From: Pycnococcus provasolii
Taxonomy: Eukaryota; Chlorophyta; Pseudoscourfieldiophyceae; Pseudoscourfieldiales
Length of the DNA: 64,000 bases
Direction of reading: 5' to 3'
NCBI GenBank assembly: GCA_049487715.1
Contig: CP150577.1
Location: forward strand, 372,001 to 436,000
Of the stretch, positions 36,193 through 46,732 are shown one piece after another. How positions within the stretch are numbered: position 1 is the stretch's first letter; each line of letters begins with the position of its first letter. A model generated the notes under the pieces. It ran no database searches, was not told where the DNA came from, and saw only the letters and a program-made list of their open reading frames with translations. Both the position numbers and the translations under genes were made by a program.

Positions 36193-37134
36193 ATGGCGGT
36201 GGACGTACCCACGTTGAAAGTGGCGGAACCCATAAGCGTACCGTGGCCGCAGTACATCGCTTCGATCGCGTGCACGTCCTCGATAGTGCTTATCAACAAG
36301 GCGATACTCGAGCGCTTCTCGTTCGTCACGGGCAACTTCCTCATACCGCTGCACTTCACAATCCTCAACGTCATAAACATCAGGAGAATTCTCACGCGCA
36401 AACTAACCGTAAAACTTCGATACGTCTTGATCGCAGCTGTGTTATCTATTCTTAACTTTGGATCCACAAACGCCGTACTCAAGCTATCAACGGTAAGCTT
36501 TCAGCAGATTTCGAGGCTCTTGACAAAACCAGCGGGCGTATTCGTCGACGCGTATTTCTGGAGAGTCCCCCTCCCGACAACTCGACGGCTCGTCTACATT
36601 TGTGGAATGATTCTCTCAGCGGGGACCGTGCTATATGAAAAACAAAAAGTGTCTCCGTTAGCCGCTGTCGCAAGTCTCGTGGTCGTCGCTACGCAGGTTG
36701 GGAGTCAGATGATTGCAAAGTACTCGTGCCGAACCTGCAACGCAACCTCAGAAGAATTTGTGCGAGACTGTGCACCTTCCTTGTTATTAACGGCGGTCGC
36801 CACTTCCACGATAATTGCCTTGTCCACAAAAACAAGTGACGTTAAAGTGTCTTCACTCAACGAGATCAGGGGAATGTCTATGGATGCGGCTGGCTTGATC
36901 GCTTTATCGTGCCTTATCGCAGTTTGCGTGCAGTATCTGGCAGCATACCTAAGTGAAAAGTGCACAGCTTTGTCATACGCGCTCTTGACACTGTCAAAAA
37001 CCATGTGTGCCGTCCTCGCAGGGATGCTCATATATGGCGAATCATTCGAGGGAAAAACTTTCTGGGCAAGCCTTTCCACGTTCGCCTTGTTTGCCTTGTA
37101 TACATTGGATGAAAGTAAGTTAGTAAGATCATGA
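36193..37134 (+). CDS. Nucleotide-sugar/triose-phosphate-type transporter (DMT superfamily)
   Basis: A 313-residue intronless membrane protein with about ten hydrophobic helices. Helices include YIASIACTSSIVLINKAIL with the lysine typical of TPT/nucleotide-sugar transporters, VLIAAVLSILNFGSTNAVLK, VYICGMILSAGTVLY, AAVASLVVVATQVGSQMIAK, and near the end ALSYALLTLSKTMCAVLAGML and FWASLSTFALFALYTL. Such proteins exchange GDP-, UDP- or CMP-sugars for the nucleoside monophosphate across the Golgi membrane. The pattern around the TLSKT segment resembles GDP-sugar transporters, which would match the GDP-sugar enzymes nearby, but specificity cannot be fixed from sequence. A fragment of a relative is at 43330-43480. 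Confidence 0.8.
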   Translation: MAVDVPTLKVAEPISVPWPQYIASIACTSSIVLINKAILERFSFVTGNFLIPLHFTILNVINIRRILTRKLTVKLRYVLIAAVLSILNFGSTNAVLKLSTVSFQQISRLLTKPAGVFVDAYFWRVPLPTTRRLVYICGMILSAGTVLYEKQKVSPLAAVASLVVVATQVGSQMIAKYSCRTCNATSEEFVRDCAPSLLLTAVATSTIIALSTKTSDVKVSSLNEIRGMSMDAAGLIALSCLIAVCVQYLAAYLSEKCTALSYALLTLSKTMCAVLAGMLIYGESFEGKTFWASLSTFALFALYTLDESKLVRS

Positions 37135-37290
37135 ATTTTTTGTCACACATCGACGGGTGCGCGGGCGGCGCAGCACAAGGTCCATCACCAAATACGCGAC
37201 GGGTGTGCGTGTTACTCTGTCATAAATTGTAACGACAAGAAAAGTTACAACGAATTCAATGCACGAGTGAGGGTAGAACTTCAAGATGAG

Positions 37291-37926
37291 ATGAACAAGG
37301 GAAGGATTCCCAAGCTTCCGTGCGGTACATTCGTTGCCGTAAAAGTTGGCCCTAAACAGCACCACTTCGCTAGGGTCATGTCACATGTTGAAGGAAACAG
37401 GAACGCAAAGAAGATAGAGGTACGTTTTCCAAAGAGGGTGAAGAACTCCAAAACTACATTCAAGGACGAATACGACGAGCGAAACTCGACTCGCTTGGAC
37501 GAGGATATGGTCACTTGGCCAGTGAACTATAAGTACTATCCGAACAAAGATTATTTTGAGATTATCGACATCGAGGACGACACATTTTGCTCGTTATGCG
37601 GCAGCTTTGATGTTACACAGCGTAACAGACTCACAACATCCCTAGTCCTTACACTCATAACAGACCATCGTCCTTTAACGCGACACCGTCCCCGTACCAA
37701 GAAGCAAACTCTTCCTTGGTGCCGAATGTTGGAAGGTGAAAGGCGCCCGCGTACTCCGATGCCGTTAAGATTTGCACGCCGGATTTGCTCCTTGTATACG
37801 CGGACCAGGCTTGAACTTTGCTGCGAGAGTATCGTAAAGTGTTTGCATAAAGTTTTGGACAACATCGTCCTGGAACAACAATCTAGCCTTGCGCGCGCTT
37901 CGCCGCGCCATGTGTTTCCATTGTAA
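37291..37926 (+). CDS. Unrecognised ORF, possibly Tudor-like
   Basis: The frame is open from just after the transporter stop at 37134, in the same frame, with the first ATG at 37291. Residues 8-90 look real: KLPCGTFVAVKVG, HHFARVMSHVEG, KKIEVRFPKRVKN, YDERNSTRLDEDMVTWPV. A GTFVAVK...V.F motif is Tudor/PWWP-like. From about 37600 the frame seems to lose coding character. It may be a fragment of a transposon ORF. No identity is offered. Confidence 0.3.
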   Translation: MNKGRIPKLPCGTFVAVKVGPKQHHFARVMSHVEGNRNAKKIEVRFPKRVKNSKTTFKDEYDERNSTRLDEDMVTWPVNYKYYPNKDYFEIIDIEDDTFCSLCGSFDVTQRNRLTTSLVLTLITDHRPLTRHRPRTKKQTLPWCRMLEGERRPRTPMPLRFARRICSLYTRTRLELCCESIVKCLHKVLDNIVLEQQSSLARASPRHVFPL

Positions 37927-38142
37927 CGTTTGGTTGAGTTCGAGTTGTGCCAGCTCGTACCTCAAGTTTGCACAATCAACATCTACGTAGTCCCTCCCAG
38001 CTTCAAATTCTGCCATGTACCATTGTTCGATTCTCCTCCGTTTTCTGAGAGGGTTGTCCACTTCCATCAAATCATTGGAACCGCTTACGAGAACTGAGTG
38101 GGGATCGAGAAGACTCGCAGCTTTGATGAAGACATTAATCAA
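37765..38142 (-). CDS. Unrecognised ORF, minus strand
   Basis: A 125-codon frame with even, gene-like composition: SVLVSGSNDLMEVDNPLRKR, RRIEQWYMAEFEAGRDY, then ELNQTLQWKHMARRSARKARL and QTLYDTLAAKF. It is soluble and basic, perhaps an exon or a piece of a transposon protein (an NLS-like RKRRR is present). It overlaps the end of the plus-strand ORF at 37291, so at most one is real in the overlap. Confidence 0.3.
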   Translation of the reverse strand: MINVFIKAASLLDPHSVLVSGSNDLMEVDNPLRKRRRIEQWYMAEFEAGRDYVDVDCANLRYELAQLELNQTLQWKHMARRSARKARLLFQDDVVQNFMQTLYDTLAAKFKPGPRIQGANPACKS

Positions 38143-38739
38143 CTCTCTACAAAGATCATAGACATGGCCGCAAATCTTGTGACGGCGTTCCTCAGTTAGC
38201 TAGTAGTTGTCCGTCCGTCGAGGACAACCTCCAGTAGTGACCTTAAGACGACTACTTAAGTAGGTAGCAACTAAGAGTGGTAGTCTATTACACGAGGAAA
38301 AGGCTCGACGTCACCGGGGTCCCAAAGGGAAAGGAATAGGAAGACAAAGGGGAGGCACCAAGAGCAAAGCTTGGTCGAACGGGGATAAAGAGGTATCCAC
38401 GACAAGGCGGCACCACGAAGAGTCGAGAGACCAACCAAGAGAGTGAGGATTGGCTCACGCCGAATCCCCACAAAGATCCTCCTTAACAAATATCCTCAGT
38501 TCGGGGTTTACCCCCAGTTGGGGATCCCTCACAAATCTTCCGCATTGATAAGTTTTGAGTACTTGGATTTCTCGGAAAGGGAAATTGGGGTTTCCGGGTT
38601 TGGTTTCTGGTTTACGTCTCGGAGATTGGTAACAGGTGCAAGCCCCGTGGCTTGCACAGCATCTGGATTTGGTCCGGAGCTCCAATATTGTCAGTGACGT
38701 CAAGATGGATGGAAGGAATAAAGTACAAGGAGATGTTGC
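38143..38739. other. Intergenic, no gene seen
   Basis: Some short symmetrical sequence (for example CCTCAGTTCGGGGTTTACCC near 38496) but no coding signal and no repeat of other parts of the window that I could find. Confidence 0.35.
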
Positions 38740-39327
38740 CTAAGGCCATGGCTTGGCCGCTGGTCCTTGGGGATCCCACCTCGGGAAGTATTCCGCGAAG
38801 ACCCTCTCCAGGCGTTTGAAGGATGGCGTCGGGTCCTCATGTTTTTTCACCTTGGCGCTGAGGAGTTCTGCGAGCGCCTTGATCGTGTTGGGAAGAGTCG
38901 GCGCCCCCCACAGCTGAAAGTAGTGTTTAAGTACCTTGATGCCGTTCTTCTGGTTGTCGTTGTCGATGACGTCGACTTGCAGCGGGGTGATCGTTTGCGT
39001 GATGACCTGGTGAATAAACTGCCGGTCGCTCTGTGAGATTTTCGAGTTCCACTTCTCCTCAGAGTAGTCGTTGTTCTCAGTGCTCTTGACCAGCTCCTCG
39101 ATTCCGTCCAGGTATACGCCGCTGAGCTGATTGACGATAGCGCGCCACCACTGGTGGAAAGCTTTGTCGTTGCCGTCATAAAGGTAGTGCTCGGTGTCTT
39201 TGTTGCCTTGCGGCTTAGACTGCTGCTGTATGCCGCGTGCAACACCTTGCACCAGTTTCATACGGTCCGATATGCTCAGGTTGCCCGTGACGTTTATGGC
39301 CTCCTCCTCTTCGGAGTTGTCAGCCAT
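38740..39327 (-). pseudogene. Ty1/copia-type gag fragment (UBN2-like)
   Basis: The minus-strand ORF starts at ATG 39327 (MADNSEEEEAINVTGNLS). It contains YLYDGNDKAFHQWWRAIVN, the FxGxxYxxW-type start of copia gag (UBN2/retrotran_gag), and SDRQFIHQVITQTITPLQ and VLKHYFQLWG. It ends after 195 codons, before protease or integrase. No LTRs are evident beside it. I read it as a truncated retrotransposon copy. Confidence 0.6.
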
Positions 39328-39339
39328 ACTACTCTTCTA

Positions 39340-40634
39340 CTTCAGAGGTCTCCAAGTGTTAGGTGCTCTGGACGTCCACCGATCGGTGTGAGAGCAAGGG
39401 AGCTAACGATGGAGATTGAAGAGATAAAGAGTGATTGTAACAAAACTTAAAATCGTGGTAACCATCTTGAGCCATAGGCCACCTTGGCCAGGAGCACAGC
39501 ACAGCACGGAGGAGCAAAGCATGCCCAGGTGACATGGAATAACGGGAGAAAACAACGGGGAAATCCGGGGGAGATCCAACCTAATCCCCAGGAGATCTCA
39601 TCCATCTGCATCTCAATCAATCAATCGATCCATGCATGCATTTGCATCCAACCTGACCATGCAAATGCACCTTGCATGCTAGTGGCAAGTACCCATTGCC
39701 CGGCCGCATGCCCTGCACACCTCGCAACCACTTGCAAGGTGAGGACATGCCTCGGCCACCTGCAGGCCGCTAGCCAGCATGACGTCACAAGGTTATGTCT
39801 GATTCCCCTCACACCGTGGGGCTTTTCTTCAACTCCCCCTGCTTCATGCCCTTCTCCATGACTCCGCTTCTAAGATGTATCCCGTGTTGACACCTGAGCT
39901 CTCGTTTTATATCTATACTTACCTCCATGCTGCCCAGCTCAACACGGGGGGGGGGGGGGGGGGGGGGGGCGTTGCGTTTCATGGACAAATATGGCGTTCG
40001 AAAAACCCTGACGTAAGTCACGTTCATATTAAGTGGCATCTTTAGTTGATCAGAAGGGAGTTGTGCATTAGCAAAGAGAACTTTTGAGTGATGTTATGAG
40101 ATAATATCTCAGCGCAAGTCGAGATCCCGAAAATAAGCGAGCTGAACGCTCCAACGAGTGAATAAGATTGTGGGCGCATAAATATGTATCGGAAAATTTT
40201 CTCTCGATTTCCCTGTGCACGTCGTGTACAACTATATGTGTATGCTTTCCGGAAGCTTTTCGGCGGGCAAGTGCACCTGCAGTGAATATTGCCATTTGAT
40301 GCGTTGTCGCATCGTACGGATCTGACCGTATGTTTGTTAGAAATTTGTGGCAGGTGGCGCCTTGAGTCGCCGCGCTGTGGTATTTGGCACTTGACGTGAT
40401 AACATAGCTGAGGGCACGATGACTTCTCAAATATCCTAGCACTCTGCAACAGCGCGTCGCAGGTAGCATTAGTCTTATGTTCTGAGGAAGCGTTCCAAAC
40501 AGCACACGCTGTGCGCATGCGCAGTCCTGCTGTAACTTTCGCCTGTCGTTCTGTCACTGCGTGGAACAAGTCACTACTCTCGCACAAGTTTTGCCGCTGA
40601 GCACTATATATAATAACTATTACTAAAAGCGTCC
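39340..40634. other. Intergenic with poly-G tract and weak ORFs
   Basis: It holds CATGCATGCA-type repeats near 39630-39680 and a run of about 20 G's at 39949-39969. A minus ORF (40042-40587) is open in two frames at once and has no family signal. A 26-bp string, TGGCAGGTGGCGCCTTGAGT and on, occurs at 40348 and again at 41952. Confidence 0.4.
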
Positions 40635-41312
40635 TCAGTGAGACAAAGCGTGTGATAAGGTTTGCTCATTCGCCTCGCCGTGCACTCTTGCCGGAACACC
40701 ATAAGCTTTCGCACTCGAAGGAATGTTTTCATACACTACACTTCCTGCTCCAACTAGCGAGTTTGAGCCAATCGTGCGACCTTGCACGACAGTGGAACCG
40801 CATCCGATGAAACTTGTGTCACCCACTTCGACACCGCCGGAGAGAGTAGCTCTTGGTCCAATAAAAGCATATTCTCTCACGGTACAATCGTGCTCGACAC
40901 AAGACAGTGTATTCAAGATACAAAAGCTTCCGATTTTTGCACAAGGATTTACCACACAGCCTGCCAATACAACTGTTCCTTCGCCAATAAAAGCACTAGA
41001 CGCCACAACTGCTCTAGGATGCACGACTTGAGGAAAAGAAAGTTGAGGCTGATCTTGTTTGATAGCTTCAACGAGTCTTTTTCGGACGTAGTTGTTACCC
41101 AAGCATATAAGCGCCCCTTCTACACCGGATAGTGAGACGGAATTCCAGTCAGCTCCAACCACAGACACTGTTCTCACTTGTGTTCTCAGCACAACCTCGC
41201 CAATAGACTTGTTTGAATCAAGCACCCCTATCACTTCCAATCCACCCATTTCTAGGGCAGCATCTATAACTGCCTTTGCGTGTCCACCACCTCCTATTGC
41301 AACAACTCGCAT
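40635..41312 (-). CDS. NeuD/PglD-like sugar acyltransferase
   Basis: A 225-residue intronless gene from ATG 41312. The N-terminus is the UDP/GDP-sugar binding Rossmann part, MRVVAIGGGGHAKAVIDA, with ICLGNN. From about residue 95 a left-handed beta helix of hexapeptide repeats follows (VVASSAFIGEGTVVLAG, AKIGSFCILN, SFIGCGSTVVQG), with the catalytic histidine in CVEHDCTV. NeuD, PglD and PerB acetylate sialic acid, UDP-4-amino sugars or GDP-perosamine using acetyl-CoA. The family is bacterial in origin, and no signal peptide is seen, so it acts in the cytosol. The DegT aminotransferase 2.2 kb away on the same strand could make its amino-sugar substrate. Confidence 0.85.
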   Translation of the reverse strand: MRVVAIGGGGHAKAVIDAALEMGGLEVIGVLDSNKSIGEVVLRTQVRTVSVVGADWNSVSLSGVEGALICLGNNYVRKRLVEAIKQDQPQLSFPQVVHPRAVVASSAFIGEGTVVLAGCVVNPCAKIGSFCILNTLSCVEHDCTVREYAFIGPRATLSGGVEVGDTSFIGCGSTVVQGRTIGSNSLVGAGSVVYENIPSSAKAYGVPARVHGEANEQTLSHALSH

Positions 41313-41390
41313 AGCTGCATTTACTTAGATTGTGAGATCTATCGCTGAAAAGTTGAAGGTTGTGATATTCCCGCCTGAACCCATTCATAG

Positions 41391-41820
41391 TCTACCAAAC
41401 TCCGGCCAGAAAAAAATGTACCCCCCCCCTTCAGGGCATACCACCCAGAAACATGTGCTTGCAAACCCATGGAAAAGTGAAACACCCTTCGCCACAACCA
41501 CAATCTACAACGGAAAACTAAGAAAACTTTCGAAAATAACAGGTGAAAATAGACTAAATGTTTGTTCTTCCCTTCCAGGTTTCCCTTCCGGGCCGCGGCC
41601 CAGGCTCGACGCGTTCGTTCTTCAAAAAAACCCTCGACGCGTTCATTCTTCACTCTTCCTCACCGATGGCGCCGTCGTCACTGCTGTTGTTGGTGCCGCT
41701 GCCGTCTCCCGTGCCGTAATGTAATAGGACAAAAATATATCGATGGTACCCCGTTCATTGGGTGGTAGAAGGGGGGGGGGGGGGGGGTACATTTTTTTCT
41801 GGCCGGAGGTTTGGTAGATA
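41391..41820. mobile_element. MITE-like element with long inverted ends
   Basis: CTACCAAACTCCGGCCAG at 41391 and its complement near 41803-41820 (one extra C in the right copy) begin inverted ends of about 38 bp that include AAAAAAATGTACCCCC. The right end has a run of about 20 G's. ATAG flanks both sides loosely. Nothing convincing is encoded. Confidence 0.55.
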
Positions 41821-42363
41821 GACACCACAAATTAGGTGAAAATCTTTGGCCCACGGGCTAGGGGTTTTGAATTCGAATCCCCGATTCAAAATGGCCTGCT
41901 TTGGATTGCCGGGGAAACGGCCAACAACTATAAACAATAATGATCGATCAATGTGGCAGGTGGCGCCTTGAGTCGCCGCGGTACGCTCTGCCGCGCGTAC
42001 ACTTACGGAGAAGTACTTAAGGTAAACCGAAAAGGTGAAGGTTACACGTCAGTACAAACCGGGACAACCGTTCCTAAGGCTAAAAATTAAACCAGCGAAG
42101 TTCGGGGCGAAAACCGAAAATGGGGGAGGGTTTCGGTTCCTTTTATCGGGGGGTTGCAAATTGTGACGTGCGTAAACTCGTGAAAAGTGCTCAAATTTTT
42201 CGGTCCCCCTGTGGAGACCGGGTGGCGAGGGGTGAGTCCGCGATCCGATCCGCGATCCCTAGGTGCGATCCGATCCCCGATCCGATCCCCGAAACAAACA
42301 CAAGGAATAAACACAGGAGAATGGGTTTCACATCCCGTGAACCCCCAGTGGGTTTCACATCCC

Positions 42364-42414
42364 GCGCCCTTATTATTGCCCTCCTGTAATTTAAACGATC
42401 ATTATTCACAATCT
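42364..42414 (+). repeat. Module P2, copy 2
   Basis: CGCGCCCTTATTATTGCC ... CACAATCTC in plus orientation, ending 27 bp before the first codon of the tyrosine-recombinase relic. Upstream (42236-42292) is a CGATCCGATC repeat. Confidence 0.7.
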
Positions 42415-42440
42415 CTACATGGAACCAGGGTCTAACACCC

Positions 42441-42990
42441 TTGGACGCCATCATCGAGATCGAACAGGTACCGAGAGAGCTGCAGCTGGCGGACATCCTA
42501 GGAAAACCGCGCGGACCGTCGGATTTCATACCCATGCGTGACGTCATCGTGCCACCCGCAGGAGTGCTCACAGATGCACAGATCGCGCACCGCTTGCGAT
42601 ACCCCCACGTGCCATGGCGACTTACGTCGCTTTGGCAACCCGTTGCCGCAGTAGCGCCGCGGGATCTCGGCAGCCGTACCTGTTCGAGCTGGACCCGGCT
42701 GACACGTCATCCTCCGCGATGACCGCATGGCTGGACGACATGCTCAACATCGTCGGCATCCAGCCGCCAGCGGGCGTTAAGTATTTGCCAGGCAGTCTTC
42801 GCTCGGGAATGGCATCAGCTTGCAATGCCCTCGGCGTTAACATGTCCCGCATCGAATACATTGGCGGATGGGCTCCCCGTTCCGCCGCTCTCATCTAGCA
42901 CTACATCGATCCTACCGTTCAAGCCGATGCTGCTGCTGCTGTCTTCTTTGGACATCTTCTTCCTGCTCTGTCTCACCCCGCTGCGGCGGC
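42441..42990 (+). pseudogene. Tyrosine recombinase relic
   Basis: Two frames carry recombinase sequence. The frame from 42614 has FELDPADTSSSAMTAWLDDM, PGSLRSGMASACNALGV (catalytic arginine) and IEYIGGWAPRSAALI, then a TAG at 42896-42898, and directly after it HYIDPT with the nucleophilic tyrosine and AAVFFGHLLPAL. The frame from 42441 seems to hold earlier sequence (LADILGKPRGPSDFIP). So there is at least one frameshift and one stop. It is related to the fragment at 24018-24308. Confidence 0.65.
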
Positions 42991-43072
42991 TGGGCCAGCA
43001 GCGCCGCGCGGTGCGCCGCACGGTGCTGCAGGTGGAGTCTAAGATGGCAGAATTGTTTGGGTCCTCGGGTTT

Positions 43073-43224
43073 ATGTACGATTCTACCGAAGGGTTTAGTC
43101 GGGGTAAACGGTAGAGGGCCCCCTCTGAGGTGCCGAGCCGCGGGGTGGCTCGGCTGCTAGGGTTTAAGGTGGTCTCCCTCGGACCACCGTTCCTGCTGCT
43201 GGTTGCGCTGTTCGCGCAACCTTT
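43073..43224 (+). repeat. 152-bp dispersed repeat, copy 2
   Basis: Same as 34754-34905. It lies just after the tyrosine-recombinase relic. A CAGAATTGTTTGGGTCCTCG string occurs on both sides (43048 and 43307). Confidence 0.75.
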
Positions 43225-43329
43225 CCCACCCGCCCGCCCTGACTATGGGTTGCTGGGGGCCATTCAGGATTTAATTTTGGGTTGTAACCACGTCATTTGA
43301 CCTTTTGGCAGAATTGTTTGGGTCCTCGG

Positions 43330-43480
43330 GTTTATCCATTATTAACGGCGATCGCCATTTCCACGATAACTGCCACATCCACAAAAACAAGTGACGACGA
43401 AGTGTCTCTTCGCTCGACCAGAAAATGGGACTTTGAGGTGATTGGGTTATTATGGTTTTGGTTCTTGTTCCGTAACGCTA
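43330..43480 (+). pseudogene. Fragment of a nucleotide-sugar transporter gene
   Basis: The reading LLTAIAISTITATSTKTSD matches LLTAVATSTIIALSTKTSD in the transporter at 36193-37134, and the DNA around 43338-43405 is close to 36784-36850. A hydrophobic VIGLLWFWFLF follows, then homology ends. It is a dead piece of a paralogue. Confidence 0.6.
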
Positions 43481-43562
43481 GACAACGATTTCTGGTAACC
43501 GAGGAGAAAAGAAAAAGTCGTTCCTTCACCTGCCCTTATTACACACTGACAATGGATGTTAC

Positions 43563-44876
43563 TCACCGTTGGGGAAAGGGGGGGGTATCCGATCCTGAAT
43601 GTGTTGTGCATAATCCTTCTATTTCGTCCTCACATCGCTTCAGTTTGTCAAGAAGTGCTGCTCGCTCTTTCTCTAAAAAACCGAGTCGAATTTGCTTTCC
43701 GCTTGTGTCGATGGAGATTGTTGTTTCTGTGATATCTTGTCGATCTGTCCTCATCACTTGCCCAATCACTCCTACAATCGTTCTTATGTCATCTACTTCA
43801 ATACACAAACCCGTAGGAAGCACTAAGACTTGATCACATAGTTTGTCAGTATTCGGCAGATCGATGTCACCGTGTATAGATGCATATGGCTTGCACCGAT
43901 GTGAACCTGGAAAAAAATATCGCTTTGCATATATGTTGTGCTTTCTTAGTTCAGCCATGATCTCATCACGCGAGAGAGGGAAGACATTCTTCACCTCCAC
44001 ACAAATATATGAGTGTGTGCATCCCTCGTGGGACATGAACCGTTCGTTCCAAACCTCGACACCCGCCAATGCCGTCTTCTTAAACTCTTCGCAGTACACA
44101 CTAGCGTTAGTCCTATACGTTTCAAGCAGATGACGAATACCCACTAGCTGCCGAACAGCGAAAGAAGCGTGAATTTCCGACAGTTTGATATTCGTGCCCC
44201 AGCTTAGAATAAGATCCTGTCCTTCAAAGCCGAAATTTCGCATTCGACGTAGCTTCAAGTCGAACTTCAAATCGTTTGTTGTTATCAGACCGCCCTCGAA
44301 ACTATTGAACAACTTTGTAGCGTGCATACTAAATACCTCCGCCTTGCCAAAGTTTCCAACGCAAACACCATCTGTGTCGCGTGAGCCGAATGCGTGCGCA
44401 GCGTCAAAGAGAAGTGTGAGGTTATGTGCCTTTGCCAGGGCTGTCAGACTAGCCACATCGCAACATAAACCCCAAAGATGCACACCAACAATCGCAACCG
44501 TCTCCGGTGTGAGACAAGCGGAAATAGTTTCGACCGTAATCAAGTGCGTCTTCGCGTCGACGTCGCAGAAGCGTGGCACCAAACCACAGGCCTTGATTGC
44601 GTGAACCGTTGCTATAAACGTGTAAGAGGGAACGATTACTTCGCTACCGGATTTAAACTCTAACGCTCGCATGACGAGCTCGAGCCCAACGGTTGCGTTG
44701 GCAACAGCTATGCAGCGTTGTACACCAAGAAACGCCTCGACGTTTTTCTCTAGCTTTTCACAGTAAGGCCCGAGGTTCGTAAACAGTCTTGTGTCCAAAA
44801 TACGCTCTACATCTTCTAAGAAGCCAGCTTTGTCTACCAAGTTAGGTTTACCAACGACGAGTGCCTTTCCACTCAT
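43563..44876 (-). CDS. DegT/DnrJ/EryC1-family sugar aminotransferase
   Basis: A 437-residue PLP enzyme that transfers an amino group to a 4-keto (or 3-keto) nucleotide sugar. The start is ATG 44876. Motifs: RCIAVANATVGLELVMRAL (PLP phosphate loop), SEVIVPSYTFIATVHAI, VGVHLWGLCCDV, LTLLFDAAHAFGSR (aspartate that pairs with PLP), and VFSMHATKLFNSFEGG with the PLP-binding lysine in place. The C-terminal part after residue 385 is an added helical extension (KERAALLDKLKRCEDEIEGL) not usual in the family. No signal peptide, so cytosolic. It is probably paired with the NeuD/PglD-like enzyme at 40635, as PglE-PglD or PerA-PerB are in bacteria. Confidence 0.88.
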   Translation of the reverse strand: MSGKALVVGKPNLVDKAGFLEDVERILDTRLFTNLGPYCEKLEKNVEAFLGVQRCIAVANATVGLELVMRALEFKSGSEVIVPSYTFIATVHAIKACGLVPRFCDVDAKTHLITVETISACLTPETVAIVGVHLWGLCCDVASLTALAKAHNLTLLFDAAHAFGSRDTDGVCVGNFGKAEVFSMHATKLFNSFEGGLITTNDLKFDLKLRRMRNFGFEGQDLILSWGTNIKLSEIHASFAVRQLVGIRHLLETYRTNASVYCEEFKKTALAGVEVWNERFMSHEGCTHSYICVEVKNVFPLSRDEIMAELRKHNIYAKRYFFPGSHRCKPYASIHGDIDLPNTDKLCDQVLVLPTGLCIEVDDIRTIVGVIGQVMRTDRQDITETTISIDTSGKQIRLGFLEKERAALLDKLKRCEDEIEGLCTTHSGSDTPPFPQR

Positions 44877-45590
44877 AGAAGAAAGTCGAGCAGCGTATAC
44901 AATTTCTATTTCTTGTCGAGGTAGTCGATGGCACTTGAGATCGCAACCCCTCTTATCTTATTGCACCTTGAGAGGGATGGTCGCGTTTGTGGTAATATGG
45001 AAAACGTGAAAATATTCGCGACAAAAATACTGAAGATTATGTATTAATAACGGAATCACCTTTGAAAAAAAGGTAAGTTTACCCAGTTTCCCAATTTTGA
45101 CAATTGTTGGGTTACTGCTTTATTATTTATGCATAGAGTTGCACCTACTACTAAGGCCGAACCTTATGACCGATTCCAGGCAAGCTTGCAGTGCTTTAAA
45201 CTCGTTTTCAGTCGAATTCGGTCGAATTCCATCGAATTCGACCGAATTCGACCGAATTCCATGGAATTCTCTCAACATTCCATGGAATTCGGTCGAATTC
45301 GGTCGAATTCGACCGAATTCGCTCTGCCCGACCAAACACAACGGGGAAAATTTCCCAGAAATCGCCAGAAATCGCCAGAAATCGCCAGAAACGGCAAGAA
45401 ATGAGGAACACAGAAAAAGTCAGAGTTTTGCTGAGAAGTGCACAGTCGTTGCAGTGTAGGGGTTAGACACCGTTCCCCATAGTCCATACAAAACTTTCAT
45501 TTCTTGGATTCTGGGTGTGTCACGGTCAACAGAGTGCCTTGTCATTCTGCGTTTTGCTTCGTCGTCACACGTTTCAGAGAGTTGTTCGAC
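44877..45590. other. Intergenic with EcoRI-rich repeat
   Basis: 45200-45330 is built from GAATTCGGTC and GAATTCCATG units in both orientations, so it can fold back on itself. 45357-45400 has four ATCGCCAGAA units. No gene seen. Confidence 0.6.
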
Positions 45591-46674
45591 ATGGCGAACG
45601 TTGTATACAACGTCAACGGCGGTGTATACGTGCCTGGTCGCGCATACGACTGGGCGTTCCGCGCGCGCGTCGTGAACTACTGGATGGACCATGGGCAGCA
45701 CCCTTGGCTTGCAGACGGAGCTGGCCTTTCGTTCGACGCCATAGCCGCCTTGCCTGGCTTTCAATGTGACGGACGTACAGTCAAAAGTTACGTGCACCGG
45801 TTCCTTGCAACTGGAGAGTTCGCGGAGTTGCCACGAGGAGGCCATCGTTCATCGCCGCCGACACTCAGCTACCCACAGCTTGTGTACTTGCGTTGCATCA
45901 CGCGTGTGCACAAGTTCATGACGCTCGCCGATTACGTCAACACGATACGTGTAGAGCTCGGAATACACACTAGCGAGCCAGCCGTTTGCCGCGCGCTTCA
46001 CTACCTCAAACTCACCAGAAAGAAAAAAGTTACTGTGGCGCAAGAAAAGTTCACGTGGACCAACTTGAATAAATATGTCATGTACAGATTGTGGCAGAAG
46101 GGCGTCTCCATCATGGGGGCACCGCAGTGCACGCGAGCTAACCTCGTATTCATCGATGAGTTTGCTGTGAAAACTTCTTCGTGTGTTCCGGATGTTGGAA
46201 GGTGCGCGGCGAACACCGTGCTCACTGACGTCGGTCAGTACGTCCCTTCGACGAAACTTAACTGGATATCCGCGACTGACTGCTCATGGCATGCTGCCGG
46301 TGACGTGGGGCTTTCCGAACGGCGTTGGTCTTGGAAATGGCTTTTCGGCTCCGCTGTTCGAGTTGTGGTTCATCAACGTGCTCTTGCCGTCTCTATGGCA
46401 AGGCGCTATTGTCGTTCTCGACAACGCAAAATTTCACAGGAAAGATTCATTACGCGCGGCAGGTGCTATCTTCGACGTGGAAGTTGTCTTCGTGCCGTCG
46501 TATTCTCCAGAGCTGAACCCCATCGAATGGGCTTTTGGCTACATCAAGTTTGAAATTGCACGGCATTGGCGCCATGTGCGCGCGGACCCTTTCAACGAGA
46601 TCCCACGAATAATTTCTGGAGTGCCACCGTTGTCCTGCTCCAGGTGGGTCACAGGGTGTGGCTACGAATTATGA
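45591..46674 (+). pseudogene. Tc1/mariner-like (DDE_3) transposase, frameshifted
   Basis: From ATG 45591 frame one reads a helix-turn-helix region (FQCDGRTVKSYVHRFLATG, SEPAVCRALHYLKLT) and the first catalytic aspartate in LVFIDEFAVK. Near 46280 coding passes to the +1 frame: FSAPLFELWFINVLLPSL, AIVVLDNAKFH (second aspartate) and SPELNPIEWAFGYIK (the E of the DDE triad). The frame ends at 46674. One frameshift separates the aspartates, so this copy is broken unless recoded. It converges with a minus-strand ORF that ends 58 bp away. Confidence 0.75.
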
Positions 46675-46732
46675 AAAATTAAAATTCAGTGTGTAATTAC
46701 AGATTTACATTTTTTTTCTGTAGCAACAATCC

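Noticed and set aside
41850-41890. Possible tRNA from a TTCGAATCC box
   Set aside because: No matching acceptor, D-arm or anticodon stem around it.
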